NCBI RefSeq assembly: GCF_004564275.1
Contig: NZ_SPDV01000013.1
Location: forward strand, 1-64,000
DNA length: 64,000 bases
Reading direction: 5' to 3'
DNA from: Sphingomonas parva (ex Maeng et al. 2020)
GTDB taxonomy: Bacteria > Pseudomonadota > Alphaproteobacteria > Sphingomonadales > Sphingomonadaceae
Part shown: one piece after another, positions 44,309 through 53,981 of the stretch
Numbering within the stretch: position 1 is the first letter of the stretch
Layout of the letters: every line of letters starts with the position of its first letter
Notes under the pieces: model-generated
The model's input: the letters and a program-made list of their open reading frames with translations, nothing else
Told to the model about the DNA's origin: nothing
Database searches by the model: none
Position numbers and translations under genes: made by a program

Positions 44309-46723
44309 ATGCGCCGACTAAGCGGGGGGGTGCCCCGGAAAAGTATCGCTTTCATCGTCGCAATTCTCCTCGCGACGCCCGCCTCCGCCAGGATGATCGG
44401 CGCGGCCGGGGTGCCCGAACTGGTGATCGCCGACGGCAAGGCGGCGCGCGCGGCCATCGTGATCGGCGCCGACCCCGGAGAATGGGAGCGCCGGGCCGCC
44501 GCCGATCTGCGCAAGTACATCGGCATGATGAGCGGCGCGGCACCACAGATCGTCACCTCCGCGCCCGCCGATGCGCCGGCGATCGTGATCGGCAGCGCCG
44601 CAGCGGCGGCCGACGCCGTCACCCGCCAGGCGCTGCTCGACAGGACCAAAAAGGATGCGCTCGTCCAGTCCGACGCGATCTCCGTCCGCCGCGAGGGAAA
44701 CCGGCTCTACGTCGCCGGCTCTAACGATGAATCCCATTATTTCGCGGTCTCGTGGCTGCTGCAGCAATGGGGCTGCCGCTGGTACATGCCGACCGCATTC
44801 GGCGAATTCGTGCCCGAGCACCGGCGCCTCTCCGTCGGCCGGCTCGACTTCGCCTACGCGCCGCCCTTCGAGATCCGCCGCTACTGGCTCGCCTGGAACG
44901 GGGACACGACCGGCGCCGACGAGTTCCGCCACCGCAATTTCATGTCGGAAGCGACCGCCCCGGGCTACGGCCACGCGCTCGATCAATATACCGCGGAGCT
45001 CGCGCCGCCCGGCGGCACCCATTTCAACGTTCCCTTCTCCGCGCCCGGGACGGCGGAGCATGTCGCCGCGCGCATCGAGGCGGACTATGCCGCCGGGCGC
45101 GACATAAGCCTGGCGATCGCGGACGGCAGCTATGTCAACGAGGATCCCGGCGATCGGGCGCTCGGCGGCGATTACGACCCCTACATGCTGAAGCCGTCGC
45201 TGACCGACGCGATGCTGACCCTGTACAACAATGTCGCGCGCATCCTGCGGCAGAAACATCCGGACAGCGCTTCGCTGCTCGGCGGCATGGCGTATGTGAA
45301 CGTCACCCGCCCGCCGCTCAAGGTGAGGACCGTCGCACCGAATCTGGTGATGTGGATCGCGCCGATCGACATCGATCCGAACCATGCCATGGACGATCCG
45401 CGGTCTCCGCCCCGCAACGAATATCGCGAGATGGTCGGGCGCTGGTCCGAGCTGATGGACGGCCGGTTGGCCATCTATGACTATGATCAGGGGATGCTCG
45501 TGTGGCGGGACCTTCCCAATCCGTCCCACCACGTCTTTGCCCGGGATGTGAAGATCTATCGGGACCAGGGAATCCTCGGCGTCCAGACCGAAAGCCGGGG
45601 CGCTCTGGCGACCACGTTCCTGAACCTGTTCTTTCGTGGGCAGTTGATGTGGGATCCGGACGCCGATCCGGACGCGTTGCTGGAGGAGTTCTACCCGGCC
45701 TTCTATGGCCCCGCCGCCGCCCCGATGCGCCGCTATTGGGGACGCATCTACGAAGCCTGGGCGCGGACCAACGTCACCGAACACGAATATCCTGCCATCC
45801 CTGCGATCTACACGCCTGCCCTCGTGCTCGCCCTGCGCGACGACCTCGCGGCGGCCGAGGCGGCCCTGACCCGATCCGGCCACCGCAGCCGGGACCGCGA
45901 GGCCTACAGGGAGCGGATGCGCTTCACCCGCGCATCGTTCGACGCGATCGCCGCTTATGTGGAGACCGTCACCGCTGCCGCACGCGATGCCGACTATGAA
46001 GCGGCGACGCGCGCCGGAGAGAAAGCGATTGCGGCCCAGACGGCGCTGCGGACCCTCAACCCTCTCTTCACCTCCCCGCCGATGGGCGGCGAGGAGCAGA
46101 GCCCAGCCTGGCTGCAGGGCGAGGTTCGGCAATATGCCTCGTTCCGCGGACTGCAGGATGGAAGCTCAGGACATCTGGTTGCGCGGCTCCCGCTGAGCTG
46201 GATGTTCAAGGTCGAGACGCCATTGCCGGCAGACTGGCGGTATCGTGGGCAACAAGGTCCCGGGCCGGCCAGCGCTCCGCTCCTCGACGAGGAAGCAAGC
46301 GTCGGCACGGGCTGGCGGCCGGTGCGCTCCGACCTCTATCTTCAGGGCCAGGGGGTGCTGGCGGAGGGCGGCCAAAGCGCGCTCGGCCATTATTGGTATC
46401 GCACCGAGCTGAACCTGAGCGAGGCCGACGCGCGCGCCGGCGCGCATCTGATGTTCCCCGGCCTGTTCAACGAGTCCTGGCTCTACGTGAACGGGCGCCT
46501 GGTCGGGCACCGGGGCTATGACGAGCCCTGGTGGCTCACCGACTATCATTTCAGCTGGGATGTCGATCTCGCCGGTCACCTGCGGGCTGGAGTGAACCGG
46601 ATCGCGCTCCGCGGCTTCAACCCCCATCATTTCGGCGGAATGTTCCGGCGGCCGTTCCTCTACCGGCTCGTGCCGAATGGCGGATCAGGCGCGGGAGCGA
46701 TGCCGCCACCATCGGGCCACTAG
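44309..46723 (+). CDS. Secreted DUF4838 glycosidase-like protein with C-terminal beta-sandwich
   Basis: 804 residues from ATG 44309, with a GTG at 44330 directly after a GGGGGG run as a strong alternative. A signal peptide (SIAFIVAILLATPASA) precedes an N-terminal alpha-glucuronidase/GH20-like small domain (AAADLRKYIGMMSGAAPQIVT). The DUF4838 barrel follows (WLLQQWGCRWYMPTAFGEFVP, YDYDQGMLVW) and the last ~150 residues look like a galactose-binding beta-sandwich (WYRTELNLSEADARAGAHLMFPG, SWLYVNGRLVGHR). DUF4838 proteins are thought to act on polysaccharides; no activity is proven. The stop region overlaps the next gene end. Confidence 0.88.
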   Translation: MRRLSGGVPRKSIAFIVAILLATPASARMIGAAGVPELVIADGKAARAAIVIGADPGEWERRAAADLRKYIGMMSGAAPQIVTSAPADAPAIVIGSAAAAADAVTRQALLDRTKKDALVQSDAISVRREGNRLYVAGSNDESHYFAVSWLLQQWGCRWYMPTAFGEFVPEHRRLSVGRLDFAYAPPFEIRRYWLAWNGDTTGADEFRHRNFMSEATAPGYGHALDQYTAELAPPGGTHFNVPFSAPGTAEHVAARIEADYAAGRDISLAIADGSYVNEDPGDRALGGDYDPYMLKPSLTDAMLTLYNNVARILRQKHPDSASLLGGMAYVNVTRPPLKVRTVAPNLVMWIAPIDIDPNHAMDDPRSPPRNEYREMVGRWSELMDGRLAIYDYDQGMLVWRDLPNPSHHVFARDVKIYRDQGILGVQTESRGALATTFLNLFFRGQLMWDPDADPDALLEEFYPAFYGPAAAPMRRYWGRIYEAWARTNVTEHEYPAIPAIYTPALVLALRDDLAAAEAALTRSGHRSRDREAYRERMRFTRASFDAIAAYVETVTAAARDADYEAATRAGEKAIAAQTALRTLNPLFTSPPMGGEEQSPAWLQGEVRQYASFRGLQDGSSGHLVARLPLSWMFKVETPLPADWRYRGQQGPGPASAPLLDEEASVGTGWRPVRSDLYLQGQGVLAEGGQSALGHYWYRTELNLSEADARAGAHLMFPGLFNESWLYVNGRLVGHRGYDEPWWLTDYHFSWDVDLAGHLRAGVNRIALRGFNPHHFGGMFRRPFLYRLVPNGGSGAGAMPPPSGH

Positions 46724-46879
46724 CCAACCGACCACCCCTGCCGTCGCGGCGGCGCCGAGGATTGCGACGGGCACAGGCCGGCCGGCTCTCGGGACGGCGA
46801 GGTCGAGCAGCCACATCCAGAATTCGAGCGCGACGAAGAAGAGCAGGCATATCAGCGCGGCAAGCAACAATTTCCGCAT
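46685..46879 (-). CDS. Small two-helix membrane protein, unknown
   Basis: 64 residues from ATG 46879 (upstream in-frame ATG 46930 rejected as it adds a non-hydrophobic extension). Helices around 4-24 (LLLAALICLLFFVALEFWMWLL) and 38-55, C-terminus WWRHRSRA. Its 3' end overlaps the last codons of the DUF4838 gene on the other strand by 39 bp. No family recognised. Confidence 0.6.
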   Translation of the reverse strand: MRKLLLAALICLLFFVALEFWMWLLDLAVPRAGRPVPVAILGAAATAGVVGWLVARWWRHRSRA

Positions 46880-47009
46880 CGCGCCCCGCTCCGTGGGATG
46901 CGCCCGGTGAAAACCAGGCGGGCCGGCCAACTCTGGGCGGGGCTATGCCGGACGCGCATAGACCCGGCAAGTTGGACCTGCCGCCTCGGGCCCTCGCTTT
47001 CCTGCTCTC

Positions 47010-47681
47010 TCAGGAGCGGGCGAGGTCGTAGCCGCCCTCACCCAGCGGCGTCTGCCGCAGCGCGGCCGCCCCGGCGAGCCATTCCGACAGCGCCTCGAAC
47101 CCGAGCGGCTGGAGGAACCGGATGGCAGCGAAATCGCCCTCGACCCGCGTGATCGTGCCGGCGATGGCGCCGTGCCAGCCGCGGAGCGCAACCTTCAGCG
47201 CATCCCCTTCGACGAGGATGTCGTCGGTCTCGATCCCGATTCCGTCCTGGGAGATGTTCCGCGCCGTCACGAACAGGATCTGATTGCCGATCTGGAGCCT
47301 GGCCCGGGCCGCGATCGAGATTCTCGGTGCGGCGCGGCGATGCTGACCATCGCCGCTGTCCAGCCAGGCCTGGACGTCGACCGGCTCGTCAAAGGTGACG
47401 CCGATGCAGCCGCCGTCGACGCTGCCGACCGTGCATTCCTTTGCCTCGTTGCCGAAGTCGAACATGATCCGCTCGCCGACGACAACCGACGCCCGTGTCT
47501 GCGCCGTGAGGCTGCGCGAGGAAATGCTCCTGACCAGGCAGAGATATTCGCCCCGAGCCCCCGAGAATTTCGCCATCCGGTAGACCGATATCGGGCGCCG
47601 CTGCCGCAGCTGCTCGGCCGAGACGATTACCGCATCCTGAGCAGTCTCGAGCGCCGATGCGCGCCCCCGCTTGTTGGCCAT
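47010..47681 (-). CDS. Tandem PilZ-like protein, first domain degenerate
   Basis: 223 residues from ATG 47681 with GGGGGAG upstream. RQRRPISVYRMAKFSGARGEYLCLVRSISSRSLTA is the first PilZ-like segment, with the conserved RNISxGG replaced; the second, about 125-215, keeps ARNISQDGIGIE. The wording FDEPVDVQAWLDS matches FDEPVDVAEML in the protein at 2917, so the two are paralogues. Likely reduced or altered c-di-GMP binding in domain one. Confidence 0.83.
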   Translation of the reverse strand: MANKRGRASALETAQDAVIVSAEQLRQRRPISVYRMAKFSGARGEYLCLVRSISSRSLTAQTRASVVVGERIMFDFGNEAKECTVGSVDGGCIGVTFDEPVDVQAWLDSGDGQHRRAAPRISIAARARLQIGNQILFVTARNISQDGIGIETDDILVEGDALKVALRGWHGAIAGTITRVEGDFAAIRFLQPLGFEALSEWLAGAAALRQTPLGEGGYDLARS

Positions 47682-47787
47682 GACTCCCCCACATGTCCGC
47701 CAGGCCATGCGCGATGCGTGGCCGACCGCCTTTTCTACCCTCAACATGGTTGACGAAGCGTTAGCCATGACGGCGAACGTGCCGCCG

Positions 47788-48201
47788 TCAGCCGATTTCC
47801 TCGAACTCCGCGTCGACGATCGGCTCAGCGCGGGGCGGCGCCGGAGCTGCGAACTGGATCGTCGTCCTTGCCGGCCGTGGGTGGGGAAAGAGCAGGCGCA
47901 CGTGCGCGGCCAGCAGGAGCATCGTCGGCAGCGCAACCATCAGGGCGACATCGCGCGCACCCGCGCGGATCTCCGCCCGGTCGAGCCCGCCGTCCACATA
48001 AGCGGAACCGACTTCGTTGCCGCCGGCGACGAGCAAGAGCAGCAGCCATGGCCAGAGACTGGCGATCGGTCGCCGCAGCAGAAGGGCGCAGAGCAGGTGC
48101 AGCGGCAGCGAGGCGAGCACGCGCAACGTATCACCGTCGAGGCCGGATTTCCCGATGAGGAGCGTCTTCAGGTCCAGCCAATATTGCACGGTGCCGCTCA
48201 T
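47788..48201 (-). CDS. Small polytopic membrane protein, VanZ-like pattern
   Basis: 137 residues with three or four hydrophobic helices. A conserved-looking segment KSGLDGDTLRVLASLPLHLLCALLLRR recalls small VanZ-related proteins; WPWLLLLLVAGGNEVGSAYVDGG follows. C-terminus acidic (PIVDAEFEEIG). Lone gene; function unknown. Confidence 0.6.
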   Translation of the reverse strand: MSGTVQYWLDLKTLLIGKSGLDGDTLRVLASLPLHLLCALLLRRPIASLWPWLLLLLVAGGNEVGSAYVDGGLDRAEIRAGARDVALMVALPTMLLLAAHVRLLFPHPRPARTTIQFAAPAPPRAEPIVDAEFEEIG

Positions 48202-48345
48202 GCGGGTTCCGGGCCTGGATCACAAGCGCCGCAGGTCAGCCCGGGAGCGCCGCTCCCGCAGGACGCCGATGGGCGGACCGCTCGGCAAAGAGGCAGGAAA
48301 GCCATGGGCCAGCATGCGCCAGGCGAAGCGAGATGATCCGCCAAT

Positions 48346-48399
48346 AAGAAAGGGCGCCGCAAGCCCGATCTCGTTCCGAGACCGAGGCCTGCGACGCCC
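48346..48399 (-). terminator. Rho-independent terminator of the small secreted protein gene
   Basis: On the minus strand, GGGCGTCGCAGGC pairs with GCTTGCGGCGCCC around an inner hairpin (GTCTCG/CGAGAT), then TTTCTTATTG. Lies 25 bp after the stop at 48425. Confidence 0.85.
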
Positions 48400-48424
48400 T
48401 CAATGACCCTCGGGGGTCGTCCGA

Positions 48425-48661
48425 TTACGGGGTAACCGGCTCGACGTCGTCGTCACCGAAGATGTCGTCCTGGAAAATGATCAGCAGGCCGAGAACGGTG
48501 AAGAACACAGCGCCGAACACCAGGCCGTTGCCCGAGCGCAGCTCGCTGTCGGACGAGACGGTCTCGGCCGCGGGAGCCGGCGCGCTCTGCGCGAGGACTC
48601 CGGTGGTCGGCGCCACGAGCATAGCGCTCGCGACCAGACCGGTCAGAAACTTAGAAGCCAT
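48425..48661 (-). CDS. Small exported single-pass membrane protein
   Basis: 78 residues from ATG 48661, with GGGGAG 9 bp upstream. A signal peptide (FLTGLVASAMLVAPTTGVLAQ) precedes a short linker and a membrane helix GLVFGAVFFTVLGLLIIF, ending in an acidic tail DDIFGDDDVEPVTP. Such tiny proteins are frequent in sphingomonads; no function is known. Followed by a strong terminator. Confidence 0.75.
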   Translation of the reverse strand: MASKFLTGLVASAMLVAPTTGVLAQSAPAPAAETVSSDSELRSGNGLVFGAVFFTVLGLLIIFQDDIFGDDDVEPVTP

Positions 48662-49019
48662 ATTCGAATCTCCCCTTGGGACCACGGCACGCGAACGAGC
48701 CGAGCAGGACACCTAATGAAAGCGGCGAGAAGGTTCAACTCCTCTGCCGCTTGCAATAGCATTTTAGCGGATGCAGCGCGAAAAAAATAGTCCCTGCGCT
48801 GCAAAGGCCACAATTTCGGCTCTCGCCGAGCCTCGGCCTACCCCATAAGCGCAGGCTAGATCGTTGAATAGACGAGATTATGCAGAATAGCTCCAGTATC
48901 GTCCGCCATTCCTCCGAAGTGGCGGGGAATCTCGCCGCAGCGCAGCAATCGGAGCGCCGGGAGCCCGGCGGGCACGCCGGCTCTGCAATTCCGCGTGCCG
49001 CTGCGCTATCGAGCCCGGC
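48662..49019. other. A/T-richer intergenic region upstream of the binding-protein gene
   Basis: About 360 bp without a supported gene. It holds a stem GCAGCGC/GCGCTGC around an A-rich loop (48774-48803) and an A/T-rich stretch at about 48860-48890 that may contain promoters for both flanking genes. A 48-codon frame at 48880-49026 ending TGA over the next ATG is noted but not called. Confidence 0.45.
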
Positions 49020-50477
49020 ATGGTGATGACGTGGCGACTTGCGGCGGCCTTGTGCGCTCTGGCGACGGTGACCGGCTGCGGACAGACGGATACCGGCCCG
49101 ATCGCGGTGAGCGGGATCGGCGGCACGCCAAAGCTGGCGAACCCGAATCTCGAGCGGCTCGATCCGCCCTCCGCCTTCCTCGTCGAAGCCGCCGCACAAG
49201 GCCTGGTCCGCTTCGATGCCGCGGGCGAGATCGAGCCTGCCCTCGCCCAGCGCTGGATCCTGTCAGATGACGGCTTGCGCTACACATTCCGTTTGGCGCG
49301 TGTCAGCTGGAGCAACGGTACGCCGGTCAAGGCGGAACAGGTGGCGGCGCGGCTGCGGGCGGCAACCAGCGCGTCGAGCCGCAATCCGCTGAAACCCATC
49401 CTCGGCGCCATCGACCAGATCGTCGCAATGACCGACGAGGTGCTGGAGATCAGCCTCAAGTCGCCGCGGCCAAATTTCCTGCAGCTTCTCGCCCAGCCGG
49501 AAATGGCAGTTCTGAGGAACGGAGAGGGATCGGGGCCCTACCGCATCCTGGGGCCGCGGGGAGACGCGATTCTGCTGTCGCTCCCGCAAGCGGAGGAAGA
49601 GGGCGAGGACGGAACCGAGGCGAAGGCGCCGCCGATCCTGCTTTCCGGCAGCGGCGCGGCAAGCACGATCGTTCGCTTCCAGCAGCGGGAGGTGGACCTC
49701 GTCCTCGGGGGGAAACTGGACGATCTTCCCATTGCCCGCGCCGCCGGTCTCTCCACCGACGCCCTGGTCTTCGATCCGGCTGCGGGCCTATTCGGCTTGA
49801 GCGTCGCATCGGTCGAAGGGCCGCTCGCCCGCGCCGAAATCCGCCAGGCGCTCAGCATGGCGATCGATCGCAGCGCACTCGCCAGCCTGCTCGGCGTGCC
49901 GACCCTGCAGCCGCGCGAGACGCTGATGCCCGCCGGGGTCGAGAGGCTCTCGCCGGCTGCACCCGCCTGGTCCGGATTGCCGCTCGCCGAGCGCCGCGCG
50001 CTCGCGGCGCGAACCCTTGCAGGCGCAGCGGCAGGCGGTCCGCTTCGCCTCCGCGTGGCGGTTGGCGACACGCCCGGCCATCGCCTGCTTTTCGCAGCCT
50101 TGCGCCGGGACTGGGCCGCGGTGGGTGTGGCTGCCGAGCGGGTCGATCCCAGTGCGAGGAATGCCGATCTCCGCCTGATCGACGAAGTTGCGCCGATCGG
50201 ACTGGCCAGCTGGTATTTGCGGCACTTCGGCTGCGATGCCAGTCGGGTCTGCGATCCCACCGCCGACGAGATGATGGCGGCGGCGCGGATCGCCCCGACC
50301 GCGCAGGTCCGGCGCGGCCTGCTGGCCAACGCCGATCGGATCCTCACCGATGCAGCGCCGTTCATTCCGCTCGCGACGCCGATCCGATGGTCGCTGGTGT
50401 CGCCGCGCCTGACCGGCTTTCGCGCCAATCCTTTCGCTCGCCATTATGCGGGTGAGCTGATCCGCGGGCAGCCCTGA
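49020..50477 (+). CDS. Peptide-type ABC substrate-binding lipoprotein, orphan
   Basis: 485 residues. Lipoprotein signal LAAALCALATVTGC, then a SBP_bac_5-like (DppA/OppA) fold: LVRFDAAGEIEPALAQRWILSDDGLRYTFRLA and RAEIRQALSMAIDRSAL. No permease or ATPase genes are near. An acidic stretch (QAEEEGEDGTEAKAP) interrupts the usual core. Either a lone receptor for a remote transporter or a diverged member with another role. ATG 49026 is an alternative start. Confidence 0.85.
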   Translation: MVMTWRLAAALCALATVTGCGQTDTGPIAVSGIGGTPKLANPNLERLDPPSAFLVEAAAQGLVRFDAAGEIEPALAQRWILSDDGLRYTFRLARVSWSNGTPVKAEQVAARLRAATSASSRNPLKPILGAIDQIVAMTDEVLEISLKSPRPNFLQLLAQPEMAVLRNGEGSGPYRILGPRGDAILLSLPQAEEEGEDGTEAKAPPILLSGSGAASTIVRFQQREVDLVLGGKLDDLPIARAAGLSTDALVFDPAAGLFGLSVASVEGPLARAEIRQALSMAIDRSALASLLGVPTLQPRETLMPAGVERLSPAAPAWSGLPLAERRALAARTLAGAAAGGPLRLRVAVGDTPGHRLLFAALRRDWAAVGVAAERVDPSARNADLRLIDEVAPIGLASWYLRHFGCDASRVCDPTADEMMAAARIAPTAQVRRGLLANADRILTDAAPFIPLATPIRWSLVSPRLTGFRANPFARHYAGELIRGQP

Positions 50478-50492
50478 GGCGGGAGAGGGAGA

Positions 50493-50930
50493 GTGACGAT
50501 GCGTCAGGAAGATTTCGACAGGATGGCCGGCCAGCTGCCGCTGGGCCGCGATCCGGCCTCCGTGCGGAGGCGGCTGGAGGCGATGGAAGCGCTGCTCGAG
50601 CGCGCCTTCGTCCTGCCCGGGACCAGCTATCGGGTCGGTCTGGACGCATTGGTCGGCCTGGTGCCGGTCGTGGGCGATCTCGTCACCACCGCGATGGGCG
50701 CCTGGCTGGTCTGGGAAGCGCGCAATCTCGGCATGCCCAAGTTCCATCTCGTTCGGATGGGCGGCAACGTGGGCTTCGACGCGCTGATCGGCGCGATACC
50801 TTTGGTCGGCGACGTGTTTGACTTCGCCTTTCGCTCGAACAGCCGCAACCTCCGGATCGTCAAGCGCTGGCTGGACAAGCATCATCCGGAGACGCGGCTG
50901 ATCGAGGGCGAGGTGATCGACCGGCGCTGA
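50493..50930 (+). CDS. DUF4112 membrane protein
   Basis: 145 residues. Two copies of a hydrophobic GLVPVVGD/GAIPLVGD turn motif (about 52-62 and 95-108) are the DUF4112 hallmark, with a C-terminal NLRIVKRWLDKHHPE. The GAGAGGGAGAG run precedes the ATG. Sixteen bases after the binding-protein gene, so probably co-transcribed. Function of the family is unknown. Confidence 0.87.
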   Translation: MTMRQEDFDRMAGQLPLGRDPASVRRRLEAMEALLERAFVLPGTSYRVGLDALVGLVPVVGDLVTTAMGAWLVWEARNLGMPKFHLVRMGGNVGFDALIGAIPLVGDVFDFAFRSNSRNLRIVKRWLDKHHPETRLIEGEVIDRR

Positions 50931-50938
50931 GCCGGACG

Positions 50939-51784
50939 TCAGAGCGGCGCGAAATCGAGACCGATGTCCGCCGCCGGAGCCGATTGCGTGATCCGGCCGA
51001 CCGAGATGAAGGTCACGCCCGTTTTCGCCTTGCCGCGAATGCTCTCCAGCGTGACTCCGCCGCTCGCTTCGGTCGGCACGCGTCCAGCGACGAGGGCGAC
51101 TGCCTGGCGAAGCGCAGGCGGATCCATGTTGTCGAGCAACAGGTGGGTCGCGCCTGCGGCGAGCGCGGGTTCGATCTGGTCGATCGTGTCGACCTCGACG
51201 ATGATCCGCTCGATCCCGGCGGCAACGGCGCGGCGGACGGCCTCTCCCACGCCGGCGGCGACCGCGACATGATTGTCCTTGATCATCGCCGCGTCCCAGA
51301 GCCCGATCCGATGGTTCCGGGCGCCGCCCATCCGCGTGGCATATTTCTCGAGCAGACGCAGGCCGGGCAGCGTCTTGCGCGTGTCGAGCAGGGTCGCGCC
51401 GGTGCCGGAGATCGCGTCGACATAGGCGCGGGTCAGCGTCGCGACGCCGGAGAGATGCTGCAGCGTGTTGAGGGCGGAGCGCTCCGCGGTGAGCAGCGCG
51501 CGCGCTCTGCCGGTCACCCGGAGCAGGTCGGTTCCGGCCGGGACGCTGTCCCCCTCGCCGACCAGCAGCTCGATTTCCGCGTCGGGATCGAGCGCCCGGA
51601 AGAAGGCGGCGGCGATCGGAAGGCCGGCGACGACGATCGGGTCGCGCGTGTCCATCACGCCGCGAAAACGGGCGCCGGCCGGAATGACGGCATCCGACGT
51701 GATGTCGCCTCCGGGGCCGAGATCCTCGGCCAGTGTGGCGTCGACGAAAGCCTGGAGATCGAAGCCCGCGATCGGGTTGCTCAC
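50939..51784 (-). CDS. nadC: Nicotinate-nucleotide pyrophosphorylase (carboxylating)
   Basis: 281 residues. LAEDLGPGGDITSDAVIP, SALNTLQHLSGVATLT and LLDTRKTLPGLRLLEKYA form the quinolinate phosphoribosyltransferase site; IIVEVDT and LLDNMDPP are the TIM-barrel acid residues. It makes NaMN from quinolinate, the NadA product. Its ATG overlaps the stop of the S9 peptidase gene by four bases. Confidence 0.96.
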   Translation of the reverse strand: MSNPIAGFDLQAFVDATLAEDLGPGGDITSDAVIPAGARFRGVMDTRDPIVVAGLPIAAAFFRALDPDAEIELLVGEGDSVPAGTDLLRVTGRARALLTAERSALNTLQHLSGVATLTRAYVDAISGTGATLLDTRKTLPGLRLLEKYATRMGGARNHRIGLWDAAMIKDNHVAVAAGVGEAVRRAVAAGIERIIVEVDTIDQIEPALAAGATHLLLDNMDPPALRQAVALVAGRVPTEASGGVTLESIRGKAKTGVTFISVGRITQSAPAADIGLDFAPL

Positions 51785-53925
51785 TTCCCCGCTCCGCCGA
51801 GCTCGCGTTTCAGATAGGCCATCAGCAAGGCCGCGCGCTTCGCATCCTCGGCATGGTCCGCGCCGACCGAATGGCCGCCCTCAAGATATTCGTGGAAGTA
51901 GAAGCGATTGCCATACTCGCCCAGGCGCGCCGCCATCTTGCGGGCATGCCCCGGGTGGACGCGGTCGTCCTTGGTCGAGCTGTAGAAGAAGACCGGCGGG
52001 TATTTCACGCCCCGGCGGACGTTCTGATAGGGCGAGTAACGGGACATGAAGGCCCAGTCCTCCGGCTTGTCGGGATCGCCATATTCCCCGATCCACGAAG
52101 CCCCGGCGAGCAGGTGGGAGTATCGCTTCATGTCGTGCAGCGGCGAGCCGGAGATCACCGCCGAGTAGAGGTCCGGACGCTGGGTGAGCGCGGCGCCGAC
52201 GAGAACGCCGCCGTTGGACCGCCCGGAGATGCCGATCTTGCCCTTGGCGCTGACGCCGGTGCGGATCAGATCCTCGGCGACGGCGTGAAGATCGTCGAAG
52301 CTCTTCTGGCGGTTCTCGCGGAGCACCGAGCGGTGCCATTCCGGCCCGTATTCGCCGCCGCCGCGGATGTTGGCGAGGACGTAGGCATTGCCCTCCTCGA
52401 CCAGGAACATGCCGAGCGGCCCGGCACGATATGGTTGGCCAGTGAGATAGGTCGGCGTCTGCGCCGCGCGGAACCCGCCATAGGCATGGATCAACGCCGG
52501 CACCGGCCCTTTCAGGCCCTTCCTGCGAGCCAGGAAATAGGGAATGCGGGTGCCGTCCTTCGACGTGGCGAAGCGCTGCTCGACGGTGAACCGGCTGGCG
52601 TCGAACCTGGCGGGCAGGCTCTGGACGATGGCCGGGGCGCCCGCAAAGCCGATTGCGTAGAGCGCCGGCGGGCTCAGCATGCTCTCGACGGTGGCGAACG
52701 CCGTGTCCGAGGCGCCGGCGGTCGAGAGCAGGCTCACCGTGCTGTTGGCCGGGAGCGCGGCCGCCGACGAGACCCAGCGGCCGTCGGCGCCGCGGCGCAG
52801 CGCGAACAATTTGCCCGAGACGTCCTCGAGCGCCTTCACCCAGAGAACGTTGTCCGAGCTGGCGACCTCCTCGATCGCCTGCCGGGCGCTCGGCGCCATC
52901 ACCAGCTCCGGGGTCGCGGCGCGCCCCGCGGCAACCTCCTCGAGGCTGTAGGCGACCAGCGCGCCTTCCGGGAACGTCCGGCCGCCGGCCTCGAGCGGGC
53001 TCTGCAGCTTGGCGATCAGGCGGCCGCCGAGCACGTCCTCGAACTCGGCATCGTCGGGCAGCGGCACCGGCACGAGCGTGCCCGCGGACGTGAGCAGGCG
53101 ATGCTCGCTGGTCCAGAACGTCTTGCCGCGGCGAACGAAGACCCAGCGGCGCGCACCATCCTGCACGGCGACGGGCGCGGTCGAGACGTCACCCTTCTCG
53201 CCCTCGAAGATCGTGCGCGCGGACGCGAGCGGCGTGCCGCGCTTCCACAGCTTGGCGATCCGTCCGTAGCCCGACGTGGTCAGCGACTCCGGCCCGAAAT
53301 CGGAGACCACCATCAGCGTGTCCGCATCGACCCAGGAGACGTAGCTCTTCGCCTCGGGCAGGACGAAGCCGCCATCGACGAAACGGCCGGTCTGGAGATC
53401 GAACTCGCGCACCACGTCCGCATCGGTTCCGCCCGGACTGAGCGAGATCAGGCAGCGGCGGTAGTCGGGGGCAAGGCAGTCGGCCCCGTGCCAGACCCAG
53501 CTCTTGCTTTCCTGCTTGCCGAGCGCGTCGACGTCGATGACGGTGCGCCATTCAGGCTTGCCGCTCCGGTAGCCGGCGAGCGGTGAGACCCGCCAGATGC
53601 CGCGCGGATGCGCCGCATCGCGCCACAGATTGGCGACGAGATCGCCCATCACCTGGTCCGGCGTGGCGATCTGCTGCTCGTCGTCGAGGATTGCGCGTGC
53701 GCGACTCTCGTAGCTCGCGAATTTCGGGTCGCTGGTGAGCAGATCCTCGGTGGCGCGGTTCCACGCCTTCACCTGATCGAGGGCCCGCGCGCCCTCGACC
53801 TCCTCCAGCCAGAGGTAGGGGTCTTCGGCGCTGGCGGCGGCAGCCGGCGCCGCCGGCTGTGCGGCCTGCGCCGCGGCGATCATGAGCAGGCCGGCAGCGG
53901 CGGTGGAAGCGAGGAGACGGTACAA
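51781..53925 (-). CDS. S9A prolyl oligopeptidase, exported, lodged in the nad operon
   Basis: 714 residues starting with TTG 53925 (CGGAG upstream), giving a good signal peptide LLASTAAAGLLMIAAAQA; no ATG fits before EDPYLWLEEVEG. The N-terminal beta-propeller is followed by the catalytic domain: Ser in KIGISGRSNGGVLVGA, Asp in STKDDRVHPGHA, His in YLEGGHSVGADH. It hydrolyses short peptides after Pro, in the periplasm if exported. It lies between nadA (56 bp upstream) and nadC (4-bp overlap). Confidence 0.93.
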   Translation of the reverse strand: MYRLLASTAAAGLLMIAAAQAAQPAAPAAAASAEDPYLWLEEVEGARALDQVKAWNRATEDLLTSDPKFASYESRARAILDDEQQIATPDQVMGDLVANLWRDAAHPRGIWRVSPLAGYRSGKPEWRTVIDVDALGKQESKSWVWHGADCLAPDYRRCLISLSPGGTDADVVREFDLQTGRFVDGGFVLPEAKSYVSWVDADTLMVVSDFGPESLTTSGYGRIAKLWKRGTPLASARTIFEGEKGDVSTAPVAVQDGARRWVFVRRGKTFWTSEHRLLTSAGTLVPVPLPDDAEFEDVLGGRLIAKLQSPLEAGGRTFPEGALVAYSLEEVAAGRAATPELVMAPSARQAIEEVASSDNVLWVKALEDVSGKLFALRRGADGRWVSSAAALPANSTVSLLSTAGASDTAFATVESMLSPPALYAIGFAGAPAIVQSLPARFDASRFTVEQRFATSKDGTRIPYFLARRKGLKGPVPALIHAYGGFRAAQTPTYLTGQPYRAGPLGMFLVEEGNAYVLANIRGGGEYGPEWHRSVLRENRQKSFDDLHAVAEDLIRTGVSAKGKIGISGRSNGGVLVGAALTQRPDLYSAVISGSPLHDMKRYSHLLAGASWIGEYGDPDKPEDWAFMSRYSPYQNVRRGVKYPPVFFYSSTKDDRVHPGHARKMAARLGEYGNRFYFHEYLEGGHSVGADHAEDAKRAALLMAYLKRELGGAGK

Positions 53926-53981
53926 GGGCGAGACTCCGAGTGAGGGCTTTCCCCGTCTCTCCCTTCCCCCGCCCCCGGGCG

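Noticed and set aside
48880-49026. 48-codon frame just before the binding-protein gene, ending TGA over its ATG
   Set aside because: Composition is not convincing (Ser/Gln/Arg mix, no hydrophobic or domain pattern) and no ribosome-binding site is seen; kept as a possible leader only.
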